Part shown: one piece after another, positions 22,796 to 31,065 of the stretch
Position numbering within the stretch: position 1 is the first letter of the stretch
Layout: every line of letters starts with the position of its first letter
Translations under genes and position numbers: made by a program
Assembly: GCA_027858275.1 (NCBI GenBank)
Contig: JAQIDA010000318.1
Span: forward strand, 1-38,857
DNA length: 38,857 bases
Origin: Candidatus Kapaibacterium sp.
Lineage (GTDB): Bacteria > Bacteroidota > Ignavibacteria > Kapaibacteriales > UBA2268
Direction of reading: 5' to 3'
The notes under the pieces: model-generated
What the model saw: only the letters and a program-made list of their open reading frames with translations
The model's database searches: none
Told to the model about the DNA's origin: nothing

Positions 22796-23869
22796 ATGAA
22801 CATCCTTTTTCTAAACTCAGCAAGGTCAAGAGGCGGCAACGAATTGTGGTCGACAGTGACGGCTAACGCACTCGCTGAAAAAGGCCATACAGTTTGTTTT
22901 GCAATCCGTTCGGACTTCTTCAAAGAAATGCTCAGCGACAAAATTAATATCATCGAAATTCCATTTAAGCATGAGCTGGACTCTTCGACATATTCTCTTC
23001 TGAATAATGCGATAGATAAGTACAAAATAGATATCCTCCTTCCCACCAAACAAAAAGAATACTTTATCGCCGGACGAATCGGCAAAAAGAGAAAACTTCC
23101 CGTTGTTTTCAGACTCGGAATTGCAAGGAACCTCCCGAAATGGGATTTGTATCGCCGATATATTTTTAAAAAATATCCGTCGGCGGTTATCGTAAATGCA
23201 TCTAATATCAAGGATATATTAGTTCAAAATGACATTGTTGAACCGGATAAAATCAAAGTAATATACAACGGCTACGATTTCCCTGATTCTGTTGAAGATT
23301 TTATTGAAGCTGATCTGCCGAATGACAAATTTATCTTCGCAGCCGCCGGTCGATTGACCGCTCAAAAGGGCTATGATTTGCTCCTGAAAGCTTGTGTCGA
23401 ACTGAATAAAACTCGCAACGATTACCGAGTGATTATAGCAGGAGACGGCGGTGAGAAAGAAGATTATATAAAGTATATTGAAGAGAATAATCTTGAAGAT
23501 ATCGTTCATTTAATAGGGTATATCTCAAACGTTCGCGGTTTTCTCAAAACAGCTGACGCTGTGCTGATCCCGTCTCGTAATGAGGGTATCCCTAATACAT
23601 TGTTTGAAGCATGGAGTCTTAAGAAAGCTGTAATTACAAGCGATGCCGCAGGTTTGCCGGAGGCAATGCGAACAATGGAAAACGGCATAATGTGTGCGCT
23701 TAGTCCCGATAAAATAGCGGATGCAATGAAGTATTTCTTGGATCATCCGGAGGAAATCGAAGCATTCGGGGAAGCCGGATATAAGACTATGAAAGAGAAT
23801 TTTTCTTTGGAGAAAAGCATTTCGGGGATAGAAGGATTATTGACTGAGCTTTGCGGAAAATCATGCTAA
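22796..23869 (+). CDS. GT4-family glycosyltransferase
   Basis: This second GT-B fold glycosyltransferase of the locus has 357 residues. It has an acceptor-side Gly-rich loop (SARSRGGNELW), donor-side FAAAGRLTAQKGYDLL, IIAGDGGEKE, and the catalytic EX7E motif in RNEGIPNTLFEAWS. It lies 32 bases after the first transferase, and its stop overlaps the ATG of the next gene by 7 bases, so translation is probably coupled. It is distinct in sequence from the first transferase. Donor and acceptor are unknown. Confidence 0.92.
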   Translation: MNILFLNSARSRGGNELWSTVTANALAEKGHTVCFAIRSDFFKEMLSDKINIIEIPFKHELDSSTYSLLNNAIDKYKIDILLPTKQKEYFIAGRIGKKRKLPVVFRLGIARNLPKWDLYRRYIFKKYPSAVIVNASNIKDILVQNDIVEPDKIKVIYNGYDFPDSVEDFIEADLPNDKFIFAAAGRLTAQKGYDLLLKACVELNKTRNDYRVIIAGDGGEKEDYIKYIEENNLEDIVHLIGYISNVRGFLKTADAVLIPSRNEGIPNTLFEAWSLKKAVITSDAAGLPEAMRTMENGIMCALSPDKIADAMKYFLDHPEEIEAFGEAGYKTMKENFSLEKSISGIEGLLTELCGKSC

Positions 23870-24915
23870 AACCAATACGCAATAGGATTGCTTTTGCCAA
23901 ACGGGCAGCCGCAGTAAAGAAATTGAACAGACCTGTTTCTAATAACAAGATATTGGTGATTCAGCTTGACGCTATGGGCGATGCCGCCATATTAGCTGAT
24001 TATATTAACACATTGCTAAAAACAAAATATGAGCCTGTTGTTGTCTGCCGTAAGGGCTTGGGGAAATTCTGGGAAAAATTGTTTCCCGGGCTTCATCTGT
24101 TTGAATATGAGATGGAACAAGGCTTGGATTCTGAATTTTGTGCTGATAATTTTAGCGATGAATACGAAGCCGTTATTTCCTTGAGTGTTATTCCAAATGC
24201 CTCATATATTGCGAGTTTTCCAATTTCTTCTAAGCGTATAAGTATGGTATCGGACAAGATTCATTATAAAGGCTCGAGGACAATTTTTACAGATATTGTT
24301 CATGTAACGAGCAAAGACCATATCCGTGTCAGATTCGACAAACTGTTTTCATATTTAGATGATTACAAAGAAACCGTATATGATTTTTCATTAAACAATG
24401 TTCCGGATCGGGAATCAAAAAAAATCATAATTCATCCCGGAGCGAAGTGGATACCCAGAAGGTGGCCGGCTGGAAATTTTATAGAATTGCTCCGAAAGCT
24501 CAATAAGTTGCAAATTGAAACCGTGCTTATCTGCGGCCCGGATGACGAGGATATACGCCGACAATTTGCGGATTGCATTGACGATTTCATTTCTCTCAGA
24601 ACATTAGATTCAATTGAAGACTTAATAGATACGATTAACTCAGCGTCAATTTTTATAGGCAATGATTCCGGTCCGGTTCATATAGCAAATCTGCTTCATA
24701 AGAACACAATTGTTCTGTGGGGACCGGGTAATTACGAAAGAATCAGACCTATAGGAGAAAACACTGAAATCCTGATTGAAGATGTAGATTGCAGACCTTG
24801 CAAGCAATACGGCGATAAATACAAATGCGAGCGAGGCGAAAATATTTGTCTGCAAAAAATAAGCGTTGATACGGTTTTAGATCGAATTTTGTATTTTCGT
24901 AATAAGAAGAGCTGA
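23863..24915 (+). CDS. GT9 heptosyltransferase-like glycosyltransferase
   Basis: The 350-residue protein matches family GT9 (LPS heptosyltransferases). Signs are the N-terminal LVIQLDAMGDAAI, the central HPGAKWIPRRWP donor loop, and the C-terminal FIGNDSGPVHIANLLHKNTI block with the trailing CRPCKQ, then C, then C cysteine pattern typical of this group. It should add heptose or a similar sugar to an LPS core. The frame can start at a TTG at 23851, but the ATG at 23863 overlaps the previous stop and is preferred. Confidence 0.9.
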   Translation: MLKPIRNRIAFAKRAAAVKKLNRPVSNNKILVIQLDAMGDAAILADYINTLLKTKYEPVVVCRKGLGKFWEKLFPGLHLFEYEMEQGLDSEFCADNFSDEYEAVISLSVIPNASYIASFPISSKRISMVSDKIHYKGSRTIFTDIVHVTSKDHIRVRFDKLFSYLDDYKETVYDFSLNNVPDRESKKIIIHPGAKWIPRRWPAGNFIELLRKLNKLQIETVLICGPDDEDIRRQFADCIDDFISLRTLDSIEDLIDTINSASIFIGNDSGPVHIANLLHKNTIVLWGPGNYERIRPIGENTEILIEDVDCRPCKQYGDKYKCERGENICLQKISVDTVLDRILYFRNKKS

Positions 24916-24953
24916 ATAATACAGTCTGACAGTCACAAACAAAAACTAAATAT

Positions 24954-26096
24954 ATGTTTTCATTTCTTAAAAATAATAAGCATGTGATGCCTGAGGGTGG
25001 ATACAGAACAGATCGCGCAATTGATCGGAAATCTATTATTATTCATCATTATTGTCCGCATACTTTCAACGCGGGCGATCATTTTGTGATCAGGTCTATT
25101 CGTCAGCATTTGAAACTCAGAATTCCCGAAGCCCTGTTCGTCCCGAAATCTTGCGCGGACAATCGCGGCTGGGGCGCGCCTACAAAGCTCAAAGGAAAGA
25201 ATATTGATATTTCTAATCGATACGCGGACGCAGTTGTTATCGGCGGATCAGATCAATATAACGCTTGGTCTTTGCGAATCGACAAGAATGAAATTGAAGA
25301 ACTTGCTCCTCCGTTGTATTTGATCGGTCTCGGCGCTTCATCCAAAAGTCTTGACGGGAAACCGCATATACCAAATGAATCATTCTACGAGGATATTAAG
25401 GCGACAAACGCAGTTGCGGCAATGTCCTCAGTTCGAGATAACGCGACATCTTATTTCTTGGATGAAGTCGGTGTGAGCAAACACATTATAACAGGTTGTC
25501 CCGCCATGTATTTGTTCAATCATAAATTTGAGCAAAAGGACAGCGATTATTGTTTGCTTACTTTCCCTTTCCCTGTGATTCATAGTTCTAACAAAGAACT
25601 TTTTGATAATCTTACTGAATTAATCAAGCAGCTTTTAAATCATATTAAATCAAAAGGAATACGCCCGATTATTTCTTGCCATGATGACAGAGATGTTATG
25701 AGAGCTCAGGAACTTTTCCCCGAAGAAGAGTTGTTTTTTTCGAATTATGTTGATGATTATTACGAATTGTATAAAAATGCCCGTGCAGTTTTCGGAACTC
25801 GCCTGCACGCCACAATTTTGTCGTCGGGACTGGGTACTCCGTTTATCAATATCAATCTTGATTTGAGGGGTAAAAGTTTTACTGAAACATTCGGATTAGA
25901 AAATCATAATATCGACATCAACGATCCGAGACTAAATGATAAATTTATCAGCGGAATAGATAATATATTGTCCGGAAATATCAAAGAATTAATAAAATTT
26001 GGAGAAGTAAAGGACAGTTACAGAAAAGTCTTTGATAAATTTATGGATGACACGGCAAACGATATTTATAAGAAAATCAACAAAAGAATCTACTGA
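24954..26096 (+). CDS. Polysaccharide pyruvyl transferase family protein
   Basis: The 380-residue protein belongs to the family that includes CsaB and WcaK-like enzymes, which attach ketal pyruvate from PEP to surface glycans. Visible family blocks are NAGDHFVIRSI, VVIGGSDQYNAWS, AMSSVRDNATSYFLDEVGV, TGCPAMYLF and VFGTRLHATILSSGLGTPFI. It is 38 bases after the GT9 gene in the same direction. Its 3' end (KKINKRIY stop) forms the first, diverged unit of the 29-bp repeat that continues into the intergenic gap. Pyruvylation is the likely role; a related glycan-modifying role is possible. Confidence 0.82.
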   Translation: MFSFLKNNKHVMPEGGYRTDRAIDRKSIIIHHYCPHTFNAGDHFVIRSIRQHLKLRIPEALFVPKSCADNRGWGAPTKLKGKNIDISNRYADAVVIGGSDQYNAWSLRIDKNEIEELAPPLYLIGLGASSKSLDGKPHIPNESFYEDIKATNAVAAMSSVRDNATSYFLDEVGVSKHIITGCPAMYLFNHKFEQKDSDYCLLTFPFPVIHSSNKELFDNLTELIKQLLNHIKSKGIRPIISCHDDRDVMRAQELFPEEELFFSNYVDDYYELYKNARAVFGTRLHATILSSGLGTPFININLDLRGKSFTETFGLENHNIDINDPRLNDKFISGIDNILSGNIKELIKFGEVKDSYRKVFDKFMDDTANDIYKKINKRIY

Positions 26097-26098
26097 CC

Positions 26099-26131
26099 AT
26101 GAAAATCAACGATAAAATTTATAGACTATGA
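26099..26131 (+). CDS. Micro-ORF 1 in tandem repeat
   Basis: This frame encodes MKINDKIYRL and its stop overlaps the next ATG as ATGA. It starts 2 bases after the stop of the pyruvyl transferase gene. It probably arose by repeat duplication. Translation is unproven; it could pass ribosomes on by termination-reinitiation. Confidence 0.3.
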   Translation: MKINDKIYRL

Positions 26132-26160
26132 AAATCAACGATAAAATATATAGACCATGA
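26128..26160 (+). CDS. Micro-ORF 2 in tandem repeat
   Basis: This frame encodes MKINDKIYRP and overlaps both micro-ORF 1 and the following glycosyltransferase by ATGA. As no good ribosome-binding site precedes 26157, coupling through these small frames is a plausible way to translate the downstream gene. Peptide function is not suggested. Confidence 0.3.
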   Translation: MKINDKIYRP

Positions 26161-27143
26161 AAATCAACATCACAGTTCTCGGAAGAATAGGCGATATGAT
26201 AATCGCGACGGCGGCGTTTCGGGCGATTAAAGAGAAATATCCCGATGCTGAATTGCACGTTCTCGCCGGAAGGCAGAACAGTTCTGTTATTGAGAACAAC
26301 CCGGATGTTGATAAAATCAGAATTCTCGACAAATCTCCATTGAAATTGATTCGATTAATCAGTTCGTTGCGAAAAGAAAAATTCGATTATTATATTGATC
26401 CGAAGGATCATCCGTCAACGGAAAGCGCTAAGTTTGCGGCTCTATCCGGAGCCAATATTAAAATCGGTTTTAATCAACCCGGAGTGAAAATTTTTGATCA
26501 CTCTGTCGCCTCCGACAAAGAAAATTATGATCTGCATTTCTCAAAGAGATGTATCAATACATTGGAACATATCGGAATTAAATCATATTCAGGAGCATTT
26601 AAACCGTATTTGTTTCCCGCGAAACAATCTCTTGAGAAAGCAGAACATCAACTCGATCAAATTGAAAACAAACCAATTGTGTTTGTCAATGTGTCGGCGA
26701 GCAATGCCGAAAGAATGTTCTCCGCGGAAAAATGGAGCGAACTAATTAATTATATTCTGAAAATTAAATATAAATCCGAATATAAAATTGTGATAAACGC
26801 CGCTCCTGCTGAAAAACAGATTGCCGATAAGCTGAAAAATCAATTTTCTGAGATTGTTGTTCCCAAATCAAAAAGTATGGATGAAGTAATTGCTTTGGCA
26901 GAAGTTATAAGCGAGCGCAATTCAAAATCGTTTATGATTACACCGGATACTTCTCTCGTTCACGTAGCATCGGCTTTCAATATGCCGATCATTGCGATTT
27001 ATAACGGACGTGATGAGGTCTTCAAGAAATTCAGTCCCTTGAGTGATAAACGAATAAGTGTCAGGGCTGCTGATAGAGAATGGAGTATTGAAGATATCGC
27101 GGTCAAAACATTGATAGAGGCGATTGATAAAATCACAATATGA
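26157..27143 (+). CDS. GT9 heptosyltransferase-like glycosyltransferase
   Basis: The second GT9-like protein of the locus has 328 residues. It has the N-terminal ITVLGRIGDMIIATAAFRAI block, VFVNVSASNAERMFSAEKW in the donor region, and TPDTSLVHVASAFNMPIIAIY, the GT9 C-terminal signature. It lacks the cysteine-rich trailer seen in the other GT9 protein. The start codon is the third of three repeated ATGAAAATCAAC copies. Its role is probably the transfer of a heptose or related sugar to the LPS core or lipid-linked glycan. It closes the glycan locus. Confidence 0.88.
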   Translation: MKINITVLGRIGDMIIATAAFRAIKEKYPDAELHVLAGRQNSSVIENNPDVDKIRILDKSPLKLIRLISSLRKEKFDYYIDPKDHPSTESAKFAALSGANIKIGFNQPGVKIFDHSVASDKENYDLHFSKRCINTLEHIGIKSYSGAFKPYLFPAKQSLEKAEHQLDQIENKPIVFVNVSASNAERMFSAEKWSELINYILKIKYKSEYKIVINAAPAEKQIADKLKNQFSEIVVPKSKSMDEVIALAEVISERNSKSFMITPDTSLVHVASAFNMPIIAIYNGRDEVFKKFSPLSDKRISVRAADREWSIEDIAVKTLIEAIDKITI

Positions 27144-27336
27144 TTTTGTGTTCCGTTTGAGAGACAAGGTCTGTTCTGTTGCTCTTGCGACTGAGAAGAT
27201 TCCAAGTCTGAGCAGCGAGAAAATATCTCACAGGTTTTTTTCTTCCGTTGATATTTAATATATTGATTGTTCACGGAAGTATGTATAAGTCAGAACATAT
27301 ATCTACTGACTATTCTATGTTAATAATTAGGCAAAA
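27144..27336. other. Gap after glycan locus with possible terminator
   Basis: Nested complementary segments (TGCTC/GAGCA around GACT/AGTC, 27179-27213) and a small GAGA/TCTC hairpin precede a run of seven T at 27235-27241. Together they could end the glycan transcript. A 15-base segment (27266-27280) repeats a sequence inside the following gene. Confidence 0.4.
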
Positions 27337-28176
27337 ATGTCCAAATCAGTATTAATCCCAATTGTTCACGGAAGTGAAGAAACAGAACTTGTTACTATTG
27401 CGGACATATTGCGTCGCGCGAATATTAAGGTTACTATAGCAGGTGATACAGACATTGTGACATGTTCGCGAGGGGTCAAAATCATCCCTGATATATTGCT
27501 TAAGAATGTCGGTTTGGATGTTGTTTACGATGCGCTTGTGTTGCCCGGCGGTTTGGACGGCACCCAAAATCTGATAAATAACATCTATTTACAGGACATT
27601 TTGCAGCAGCACAAAAAATCAAACAATCTAATCGGTGCTATTTGCGCGGCTCCAATAATTTTGGCAGAATTGCGAATTATGCCTGTCGGGTCTGAAATTA
27701 GCGGACATCCTTCAATAAAAAATCAACTTTCACAATATTCATATTCTGATGACTCGATTGTTGTATCAGATAATTTTGTTACAAGTCGAGGACTCGGCAC
27801 AGCTATCGAATTTGCTTTGAAGCTTGTTGAAATCTTAACTGATGCTGAAACTGTTGCAGCAATTACTGAAAGCATTTGTTGGGCAGAGCCTGAGCCGATA
27901 AACGACAATGTGCGATACAAATATCTCATAAACGGTCATGTTCAAGGAGTCGGCTTCAGATATTTTGTTTTTCATAAAGCAAAAACTCTCGGCATGGTCG
28001 GATATACTCGAAACATGTATGACGGCAGCGTAGAGGTGATTGCCGAGGGAGATCCTGCAGCGATCAAAACATTTCACGACTATTTGAAACAAGGCTCTCA
28101 GAGGTCAAGAGTGGACTCTGTCAAAAGATATGAAGAATCGAAAAATGAGAAATATTCTGATTTCACCGTTCGATAA
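27337..28176 (+). CDS. DJ-1/PfpI domain fused to acylphosphatase
   Basis: The 279-residue protein has two complete enzyme-like domains. Residues 1-185 are a DJ-1/ThiJ-type domain with E17 (HGSEETELVTIADILRRA), which aligns with Glu18 of human DJ-1, and nucleophile C103 in the elbow GAICAAP. Residues about 192-279 are an acylphosphatase with catalytic R208 (GHVQGVGFRYF) and N226 (YTRNMYDGSVEV). No signal peptide is visible, so it is cytoplasmic. Acylphosphatase hydrolyses carboxyl-phosphates such as 1,3-bisphosphoglycerate. DJ-1 proteins act in glycation or metabolite-damage control. All key residues are kept in both halves, so both are likely active. The frame is continuous with no sign of a sequencing join. 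It follows the glycan locus as a separate unit. Confidence 0.93.
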   Translation: MSKSVLIPIVHGSEETELVTIADILRRANIKVTIAGDTDIVTCSRGVKIIPDILLKNVGLDVVYDALVLPGGLDGTQNLINNIYLQDILQQHKKSNNLIGAICAAPIILAELRIMPVGSEISGHPSIKNQLSQYSYSDDSIVVSDNFVTSRGLGTAIEFALKLVEILTDAETVAAITESICWAEPEPINDNVRYKYLINGHVQGVGFRYFVFHKAKTLGMVGYTRNMYDGSVEVIAEGDPAAIKTFHDYLKQGSQRSRVDSVKRYEESKNEKYSDFTVR

Positions 28177-28227
28177 TATAAATTGCATCCTTAATTAACT
28201 CTGTAAAATATTTGAATTGGTTCTGCT

Positions 28228-30948
28228 TTGCGTTTTTATTTTTATATATTATTTTTATTCCTGAGTTCCGGCATATTGATATGCTCGGATGACAACGCTC
28301 GTATTCCTATTACTGATGCTGACAGGGTTTTAGAAGAAATGTATTCTACCCGCGATTTATTCAGCGGCAAATTACCGGAGAATAAGGACTTTCGTCCGAC
28401 AATAGCTTTGGTTCTCAGCGGAGGCGGCTCTCGAGGGCTGTCTGAAGCAGGTGTAATATGTGAACTTGAAAAAGCCGGGATCAAACCGGATTTTATTGTC
28501 GGGACAAGTATCGGTGCCGTAATCGGAGGTCTGTACGCTTCGGGATATAACGCAGCTGAATTAGATTCAATTGTTTTAAATACAGACTGGGAACATGTGT
28601 TTTCTCTAAGCAACAGACAAAATCGAAAAGATTTATTTATAGATCAAAAACGTCTCAATGATCGAAGTTTGCTTACTTTGTATTTTGATGATTTTAAGCT
28701 ATTGATGCCTGAAGCTATTTCAGTCGGCAATCGTTTCAGTGAATTTTTGCAAAAGCTCTATCGAAACGCTTTGTACCATCCTTTTGCTGATTTTGATAAG
28801 ATGAAGTATCCTTTCCGAGCTGTTGCGACTGATCTGGTCAAAGGTGAATCAGTGTCTTTGAAGTCAGGCAACCTTATCAAAGCAGTGCGAGCCAGCGCGA
28901 CTATTCCATTGAGATATACTCCTGTGCGTATAGACGGCATGGTGCTGGTCGACGGTGGTCTGATGGCGAATTTGCCGGTAGAAGCGGCGCTTGATTTCAA
29001 TCCTGATATCATCATTGCCGTGAACACGGAATCACCCATGCTGGAAGCTGATGAATTAAATTCTCCGTGGACTGTTACCGATCAGTACATAACAGTCATG
29101 ATGCGAAATTACAGTGCGGCTTCGGCTCAGAAAGCGGATATCCATATTCGACCGTATATATCCGGTCATAAAAATGATGATTTTTCAGATCTTGATTCAT
29201 TGATGAACAGCGGCAGAAGAGCGGGCCGATTGGCAATCCCGGCAATTAATGAGATGATTGCAGCTAAAACCCGTGATAAATTCAAAACAAAATATCCTGA
29301 AATGATACGGGTTCTGAGCAATATGCCGTCAGCTTCGAAAAAGTATACGGGATTTAGTTCTGAAGCTTCTGACAAACTCGATGAATTCAACTATGAACAA
29401 TTTATAATCGGGGATCTGTCTTTTGAACGTGAATCTAATATCCGACTTACAGTTGACCGAGCCGGAGTTTACAATTTGTTTGCGGACACTTTGCCGATTT
29501 TTAAAAATATTGAAACAAACGGTATATATAACAGTGTCGTTTTGGAAACCGTTAATAGAATCTATGAGACACATTCCTCAGCTCGGATTACGCCCGAATT
29601 AATAGTCGAAATCAAAGAAAAAATTCTCCGATCATACAGAGCTCAAATGTATTCTTTTGCTGAGATTACTCACACGCAAATTGATTCCGCACGCGGCAAT
29701 ATCTCATTTACTGTTGATGAGGGGCTGCTCAATAAGATAAATATTTCCGGGAATCAGATAGCAAATAATTTTTTGATATCTCGTGAGATAAAATGTGAGA
29801 TAAATAAACCTCTTAATTCTGACGAATTGTTAAAGGGTTGGGAGGGATTAGTCAGCACTGACCTGTTCAACGAAATTGACGTTGAAACTGTTCGATCTCC
29901 GGATTCTTCAGGAGTTGAAATAAATATTAGTGTCAAAGAAATGACAGCTCAATCAATGAAAATCGGTGGACGTATTGATGATGAGCGAAAAGTTCAAATT
30001 GGTTTGAGTTATATCGTTGAGAATTATATCGGACTCGGCGAACGAAGTTTATTCAGGGTCGCCGGCGGTACGCGCAACCAAGAAGTGACTTCTGAGTTTG
30101 AGATACCCAGAATATTTAAGACGCCTTTGACTTTTAAGTTGAATCCATATTACAAAAGAAAACAGTTTTTTACATATACTGACAAAGCAGATGTAGCTCT
30201 AAATCATATAGAGCGGAGCCGCGACTCTGATCAAAAAGTTGATGAAAGATATGGATTGAAAGCAATATTCGGTACTCAGATACAAAGGACCGGATTGCTG
30301 GCGGCGGAGCTTAGAATGGAAAAGCAACGTTCTTTCCAACTCGGCAAGCTCGGAGATATTCCTTTCTATTCAGTAAATACTCTCAAAATCGGCTTGAATT
30401 TTGACACTGAGAACAGAGTTGATTTTCCTACTGAAGGTCGTTTCTTGAATATATTTGTAGAAACGAATATTTCACAGGGCGGTGATGCGGCCAAATTTTC
30501 TAAAGTCGAGTATAGGCATAGAACTACTACATCTTTTAGCCATATATCACTTACCGGTTCAATGTTCTTTGGCTATGCGGACAAGACATTGCCTCTTGCC
30601 GAGCAGTTCAGCTTTGGCGGTCAGGATAATTTCTTTGGATTGAGACAGGCCGACAAGCGAGGGCGCCAAATAGTTACGGCATTTTTAGAGGTCAGAGCCA
30701 AATCTCCGATTGATTTGTTCTTCGATACATATTTCTATGCTCGTTATAATATTGGTAACGTATGGGAGTTCCCCGAAGAAATAAAATTTAACAATCTCAG
30801 GCACGGTCTGGGGCTTTCAATTGCATTCGATACGCCTGTGGGGCCGGCCAAGTTCTCGCTTGGGAAGAGTTTCTTTTTTATCGCCAATCCCGACGCGGTT
30901 GTTCACGGCCCGATTCTGATGTATTTCAGTATCGGAATGAAATTATAA
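28228..30948 (+). CDS. Patatin-like phospholipase with POTRA and BamA-type barrel
   Basis: The 906-residue protein combines a signal peptide, a patatin lipase domain (about 57-360), POTRA-like domain(s) (about 500-600) and a C-terminal Omp85-type beta-barrel (about 610-906). The lipase has oxyanion loop SGGGSRG (64-70), nucleophile S94 in GTSIG, and D242 in VDGGLMANLP, so the Ser-Asp dyad is intact. The layout resembles PlpD-type (type Vd) proteins and bacterial patatin-Omp85 fusions, which place a phospholipase at or across the outer membrane. The only start in frame before the signal sequence is a TTG at 28228 without a clear ribosome-binding site. It is monocistronic. Confidence 0.88.
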   Translation: MRFYFYILFLFLSSGILICSDDNARIPITDADRVLEEMYSTRDLFSGKLPENKDFRPTIALVLSGGGSRGLSEAGVICELEKAGIKPDFIVGTSIGAVIGGLYASGYNAAELDSIVLNTDWEHVFSLSNRQNRKDLFIDQKRLNDRSLLTLYFDDFKLLMPEAISVGNRFSEFLQKLYRNALYHPFADFDKMKYPFRAVATDLVKGESVSLKSGNLIKAVRASATIPLRYTPVRIDGMVLVDGGLMANLPVEAALDFNPDIIIAVNTESPMLEADELNSPWTVTDQYITVMMRNYSAASAQKADIHIRPYISGHKNDDFSDLDSLMNSGRRAGRLAIPAINEMIAAKTRDKFKTKYPEMIRVLSNMPSASKKYTGFSSEASDKLDEFNYEQFIIGDLSFERESNIRLTVDRAGVYNLFADTLPIFKNIETNGIYNSVVLETVNRIYETHSSARITPELIVEIKEKILRSYRAQMYSFAEITHTQIDSARGNISFTVDEGLLNKINISGNQIANNFLISREIKCEINKPLNSDELLKGWEGLVSTDLFNEIDVETVRSPDSSGVEINISVKEMTAQSMKIGGRIDDERKVQIGLSYIVENYIGLGERSLFRVAGGTRNQEVTSEFEIPRIFKTPLTFKLNPYYKRKQFFTYTDKADVALNHIERSRDSDQKVDERYGLKAIFGTQIQRTGLLAAELRMEKQRSFQLGKLGDIPFYSVNTLKIGLNFDTENRVDFPTEGRFLNIFVETNISQGGDAAKFSKVEYRHRTTTSFSHISLTGSMFFGYADKTLPLAEQFSFGGQDNFFGLRQADKRGRQIVTAFLEVRAKSPIDLFFDTYFYARYNIGNVWEFPEEIKFNNLRHGLGLSIAFDTPVGPAKFSLGKSFFFIANPDAVVHGPILMYFSIGMKL

Positions 30949-30994
30949 ATCCGTCTTTATCCTATTCTAAACAACATCTGCTTTCTCAAAACAA

Positions 30995-31029
30995 AAATTC
31001 CGAATGATTTTATTTGTCATTCGGAATTT
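30995..31029. terminator. Strong terminator between convergent genes
   Basis: AAATTCCGAATGA (30995-31007) and TCATTCGGAATTT (31017-31029) form a perfect 13-bp stem with a 9-base loop. On the minus strand it is followed by TTTTTGTTTT, so it mainly ends the LysE-family gene. It also faces the patatin gene. Confidence 0.88.
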
Positions 31030-31065
31030 GATGTTTAATGAAATTTCTGTGTTTCTTGTTGTCGA

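Larger units (their letters stand above)
26070..26168 (+). repeat. 29-bp tandem repeat across a gene junction
   Basis: There are three full 29-base units (26070-26098, 26099-26127, 26128-26156) plus the first 12 bases of a fourth (from 26157). The second and third differ at only a few bases; the first, inside the upstream gene, matches about 21 of 29 bases. Each of the last three begins ATGAAAATCAAC. The last is the true start of the next gene. Confidence 0.85.
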
